In this document: in pieces, positions 61,456 through 64,000 of the stretch | Numbering within the stretch: position 1 is the first letter of the stretch | Layout: every line of letters starts with the position of its first letter | Source: Paraburkholderia solitsugae | GTDB lineage: Bacteria; Pseudomonadota; Gammaproteobacteria; Burkholderiales; Burkholderiaceae | Assembly: GCF_013177695.1 (NCBI RefSeq) | Contig: NZ_WOEY01000138.1 | Coordinates: 1-64,000 of the forward strand | Length of the DNA stretch: 64,000 nucleotides | Direction: 5' to 3' | Made by a program: the position numbers and the translations under genes | The notes under the pieces: generated by a model | Databases searched by the model: none | What the model was told of the DNA's origin: nothing | The model's input: the letters and a program-made list of their open reading frames with translations, nothing else

Positions 61456-61809
61456 TTAACTGCCCCGATAGGTGCTGTACGACCACGGCGACACCAGCAG
61501 CGGCACGTGATAGTGCGCGCCGGCATCGGCCACGCCGAAGCGCAACACGACGCGATCGACAAAACGCGGCTCCGGCACCTTCGTGCCGATCGAGGCGAAG
61601 TAATCGCCGGCGCCGAACACGAGTTCGTATTCGCCCGGGACCAATGCGTCGCCTTCGAGCAGCGGCTGGTCGCAGCGGCCGTCGTCATTGGTGGTGGTGG
61701 TTTTGAGCGCGCGGCGAGTGTCGCCGGAGAGCGCAAAGAGTTCGACCTTGATGCCCGCGCCAGGACGGCCGTTCGCGGTGTCGAGCACATGGGTAGTGAG
61801 CTTTCCCAT
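61456..61809 (-). CDS. uraH: 5-Hydroxyisourate hydrolase
   Basis: A 117-aa transthyretin-like protein. It has the start KLTTHVLDTANGRPGAGIKV, the active-site RxxxHis pattern in GAHYHVPLLVSPW, and the diagnostic C-terminal YRGS. It hydrolyses 5-hydroxyisourate, made by PuuD, to OHCU for UraD. AAGGAAA lies upstream of ATG 61809. Same strand as puuD, 318 bp before it. Confidence 0.95.
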   Translation of the reverse strand: MGKLTTHVLDTANGRPGAGIKVELFALSGDTRRALKTTTTNDDGRCDQPLLEGDALVPGEYELVFGAGDYFASIGTKVPEPRFVDRVVLRFGVADAGAHYHVPLLVSPWSYSTYRGS

Positions 61810-62324
61810 TCGCAATTTTCCTTATGTGGATGCGAGGTTTCGGCGGCGGCCCGATCCAGAATACGTTGCGGCGGATCGAGGCTCCACGTCAGTGGCTACA
61901 TACCCGTCGGCGAATTGAAGCGAGCGCCGTGGCAGTCATTGTAAAAAGGATGTTCCCCTCAGCGCGCGCGAGATAGGAAAGATAATACCTGGCGCATGAC
62001 AGACAGCCTGTTGAAAGCCACATTGAGTCGATTCGTTCGACTATTGCCGTGCATTTAATCGTACCGGCGCCAAAAAGGGGCCACTATATCGATAGCGTGA
62101 GGTTGAGTATCGCACTGGCGCGAGTTGTCAGCATTATTTTGGCCGTCGAAGGTTACACCTGTGCGCCGCGCCGAACCTGAGTGAAGCGCGGCACACCCCG
62201 AAGACGGCGGAAGCACGCTGGGTAACCGGGCCAACGGCGTTCGACGGGACGCGGCGGCACGGTTGACGTGCCGTCACATCGCGTTCGAACGGCTTTGCAC
62301 GGAAGCAATGAAGCGGAGAAACGA
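61810..62324. other. Divergent promoter region, uraH / 8-oxoguanine deaminase
   Basis: A 515-bp gap with no gene. AT-rich parts near 61940-62140 probably hold both promoters. No clear operator palindrome was found by eye. Confidence 0.45.
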
Positions 62325-63731
62325 ATGACGATGGAGCAGGCGGCTAATCAGCCGAACCAGGCAAACAAGCCGAAGAAAACGATGTTGGTGAAGCACGCGG
62401 ACGTGCTGGTCACGATGGACGGCGCCCGGCGCGAACTGCGCGACGGCGGCATGTACATCGAGGACAACCGCATCGTCGCGGTCGGACCGACGGCGGAGTT
62501 GCCGCAAACGGCCGACGAAGTGCTGGACATGCGCGGCCACCTGGTGATTCCAGGGCTGGTGAACACGCATCATCATATGTATCAGAGCCTGACGCGCGCG
62601 ATTCCGGCCGCGCAGAACGCCGAGTTGTTCGGCTGGCTGACCAACCTCTATAAGGTGTGGGCGAACCTCACACCGGAGATGATCGAAGTCTCGACGTTGA
62701 CGGCAATGGCTGAGCTCTTGCTGTCCGGTTGCACGACCTCGAGTGACCACTTGTATATCTACCCGAACGGCAGCCGCCTCGACGACAGCATCGGCGCGGC
62801 GCGGCGGATCGGCATGCGTTTTCACGCCGCGCGCGGCAGCATGAGCGTGGGGCAGAAGGACGGCGGGTTGCCGCCCGATTCGGTGGTCGAGCGTGAAGCG
62901 GACATCCTGAAGGACACGCAGCGTCTGATCGAAACGTACAACGACGAAGGGCGCTACGCGATGCTGCGCGTGGTGGTGGCGCCGTGCTCGCCGTTCTCGG
63001 TGAGCCGCGATTTGATGCGCGAATCGGCGGTGATGGCGCGGCATTACGGTGTGTCGATGCACACGCACCTGGCGGAGAACGTCAATGACATCGCGTATAG
63101 CCGCGAGAAGTTCGGCATGACGCCGGCGGAGTATGCGGAGGACCTGGGCTGGGTCGGTCACGACGTGTGGCATGCGCACTGTGTACAACTCGACGACGCG
63201 GGCATCGAACTGTTCGCCCGCACGGGGACAGGCGTCGCGCATTGCCCGTGTTCGAACATGCGGCTCGCGTCGGGCATTGCGCCAGTCAAGCGGATGCGCC
63301 TTGCGGGGGTGCCGGTGGGTTTGGGCGTCGACGGGTCGGCGTCGAACGATGGCGCGCAAATGGTCGCCGAAGTGCGTCAGGCGCTGCTGCTGCAGCGTGT
63401 CGGTTTCGGCCCGGACGCGATGACCGCGCGTGAAGCGCTGGAGATTGCGACGCTAGGCGGCGCGAAGGTGCTCAATCGCGACGACATCGGCGCGTTGGCG
63501 CAGGGCATGGCAGCGGATTTCGTGTCCTTCGATCTGCGTCAGCCGCTGTTTGCCGGCGCGTTGCACGATCCGGTCGCGGCACTGGTGTTCTGCGCGCCGT
63601 CGCAGGTGAGCCATAGCGTGATCGGCGGCAAGGTGGTGGTGAAGAATGGTCAGTTGACGACGCTGGAACTCGGACCGGTCATCGAGCAGCACAACCGGTT
63701 GGCGAAGACGCTTTACGAAGCAGCAGCGTAA
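62325..63731 (+). CDS. 8-Oxoguanine deaminase (AtzA/TrzA-type amidohydrolase)
   Basis: A 468-aa zinc amidohydrolase. Metal-binding HxH is in VNTHHHMYQSL, the second His in MHTHLAENV, the third in WHAHCVQL, and the Asp in GLGVDGSASNDGAQM. The stretch GCTTSSDHLYIYPNG and the RGSMSVGQKDGGLPPDSVV loop are those of 8-oxoguanine deaminases. The product is urate, directly the substrate of PuuD. ATG 62325 follows GGAG; ATG 62331 is nearly equivalent. Guanine deaminase is a less likely alternative. Confidence 0.82.
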   Translation: MTMEQAANQPNQANKPKKTMLVKHADVLVTMDGARRELRDGGMYIEDNRIVAVGPTAELPQTADEVLDMRGHLVIPGLVNTHHHMYQSLTRAIPAAQNAELFGWLTNLYKVWANLTPEMIEVSTLTAMAELLLSGCTTSSDHLYIYPNGSRLDDSIGAARRIGMRFHAARGSMSVGQKDGGLPPDSVVEREADILKDTQRLIETYNDEGRYAMLRVVVAPCSPFSVSRDLMRESAVMARHYGVSMHTHLAENVNDIAYSREKFGMTPAEYAEDLGWVGHDVWHAHCVQLDDAGIELFARTGTGVAHCPCSNMRLASGIAPVKRMRLAGVPVGLGVDGSASNDGAQMVAEVRQALLLQRVGFGPDAMTAREALEIATLGGAKVLNRDDIGALAQGMAADFVSFDLRQPLFAGALHDPVAALVFCAPSQVSHSVIGGKVVVKNGQLTTLELGPVIEQHNRLAKTLYEAAA

Positions 63732-63768
63732 GCGCAATGATGGAGTAAAGGCGGAATAGAAGAAGCAG

Positions 63769-63805
63769 GTCTATCGGCATCCACGAAGATTGGATGCCGA
63801 TAGAC
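63769..63805. terminator. 15-bp stem-loop between convergent genes
   Basis: GTCTATCGGCATCCA and TGGATGCCGATAGAC form a perfect 15-bp stem with a 7-base loop. There is no T-run, but the convergent position (deaminase plus, LysR minus) supports a two-way transcription end. Confidence 0.6.
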
Positions 63806-63818
63806 CGCAGCACAAGGA

Positions 63819-64000
63819 TTAAGGCTTATCGATCAACGTCTTGGTCGCCTCGGCAACCAGACTGCGCAGCCAGCGCACTTCGTCAGAGTAATGCACGCGC
63901 TCGTGCCACAGCTGGTAGTACTGCATCGGTGGGAAATCGAGCGGGGCGGGTACCACGGTCAGCGGCAGGAACTTGGCGTAGTAGTCAGCAAACAGGCGCG
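63819..64000 (-). CDS. LysR-type regulator, C-terminal end only (partial)
   Basis: About 60 codons are visible, running off the right edge. They read FLPLTVVPAPLDFPPMQYYQ then LWHERVHYSDEVRWLRSLVA, the pattern of the last helix and strand of LysR effector domains (a Q-x-W-H-x-R-x-H stretch followed by R-x-L). The helix-turn-helix lies outside the window. It is a candidate regulator of the purine genes. Confidence 0.78.
   Translation of the reverse strand, partial: RLFADYYAKFLPLTVVPAPLDFPPMQYYQLWHERVHYSDEVRWLRSLVAEATKTLIDKP

Noticed and set aside
1..64000. CRISPR array, tRNA, rRNA, intact IS or prophage
   Set aside because: No regularly spaced repeats, cloverleaf-like tRNA, rRNA-like stretch, transposase or phage structural gene was seen on either strand.

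Overview
The window looks like a chromosome segment of a Burkholderiaceae bacterium, most likely Paraburkholderia, Caballeronia or a close relative. The signs are high GC, a Burkholderia-type porin, DUF3331 and MucR-like proteins, many LysR/AraC/MalT-type regulators, and a purine/allantoin block of the kind found in that group. No rRNA, tRNA, CRISPR array, intact insertion sequence or prophage was found. The species assignment is inference.

Layout. 1-2993: the end of an RND-efflux outer membrane lipoprotein, a MucR-like regulator, an AraC regulator and a DUF3331 protein. 3185-11287: three very large regulators, two of them divergent paralogues (winged helix + ATPase + TPR-like). 11491-14342: pyruvate oxidase (poxB) and a LysR regulator. 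14474-18294: a co-directional cluster of histidine phosphatase, APH-type kinase, SDR and acyl-CoA dehydrogenase, resembling the kinase-based 4-hydroxyacyl-CoA pathways (Lva / ACAD10-11). 18463-23194: a TetR repressor with a 20-bp palindromic operator controls a flavin monooxygenase fused to an HSL-type esterase, followed by an acyl-CoA ligase. 23581-25473: a porin and a Crp/Fnr-type regulator.

25783-32358 is a polyhydroxyalkanoate (PHA) operon: acyl-CoA ligase, MaoC hydratase (PhaJ-like), a PHA synthase of the Pseudomonas class II (medium-chain) type, a phasin, a medium-chain-type PHA depolymerase and a DUF445 membrane protein. A MalT-type LuxR regulator (32388-35210) is divergent from a possible 35-aa leader ORF, etfBA, an acyl-CoA dehydrogenase and an OmpW/AlkL-like outer membrane protein (35404-39894). 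Together these could import an alkanoate, activate it, make the 2-enoyl-CoA with a dedicated electron-transfer flavoprotein, hydrate it to the (R)-3-hydroxyacyl-CoA, and store or mobilise it as PHA. This linked route is the most attractive system in the window.

40004-43012 is a sugar-type ABC importer. 43157-44946 is an old-yellow-enzyme family oxidoreductase with a divergent MerR regulator and a 19-bp-spacer promoter. 44947-46382 holds an intact LysR gene between gene remnants. 46429-50902 is mostly housekeeping: peroxiredoxin-like protein, ThpR (with a strong LexA box upstream), a small lipoprotein, a DUF1992 protein, TadA and LdcA.

51219-63731 is a nearly complete route from 8-oxoguanine/urate to glyoxylate and urea: GntR regulator, NCS1 permease, allantoin racemase-like protein, PuuE, UraD, allantoicase, AllA, then a HipBA toxin-antitoxin module inserted in the block, PuuD, UraH and 8-oxoguanine deaminase. 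A LysR gene runs off the right edge.
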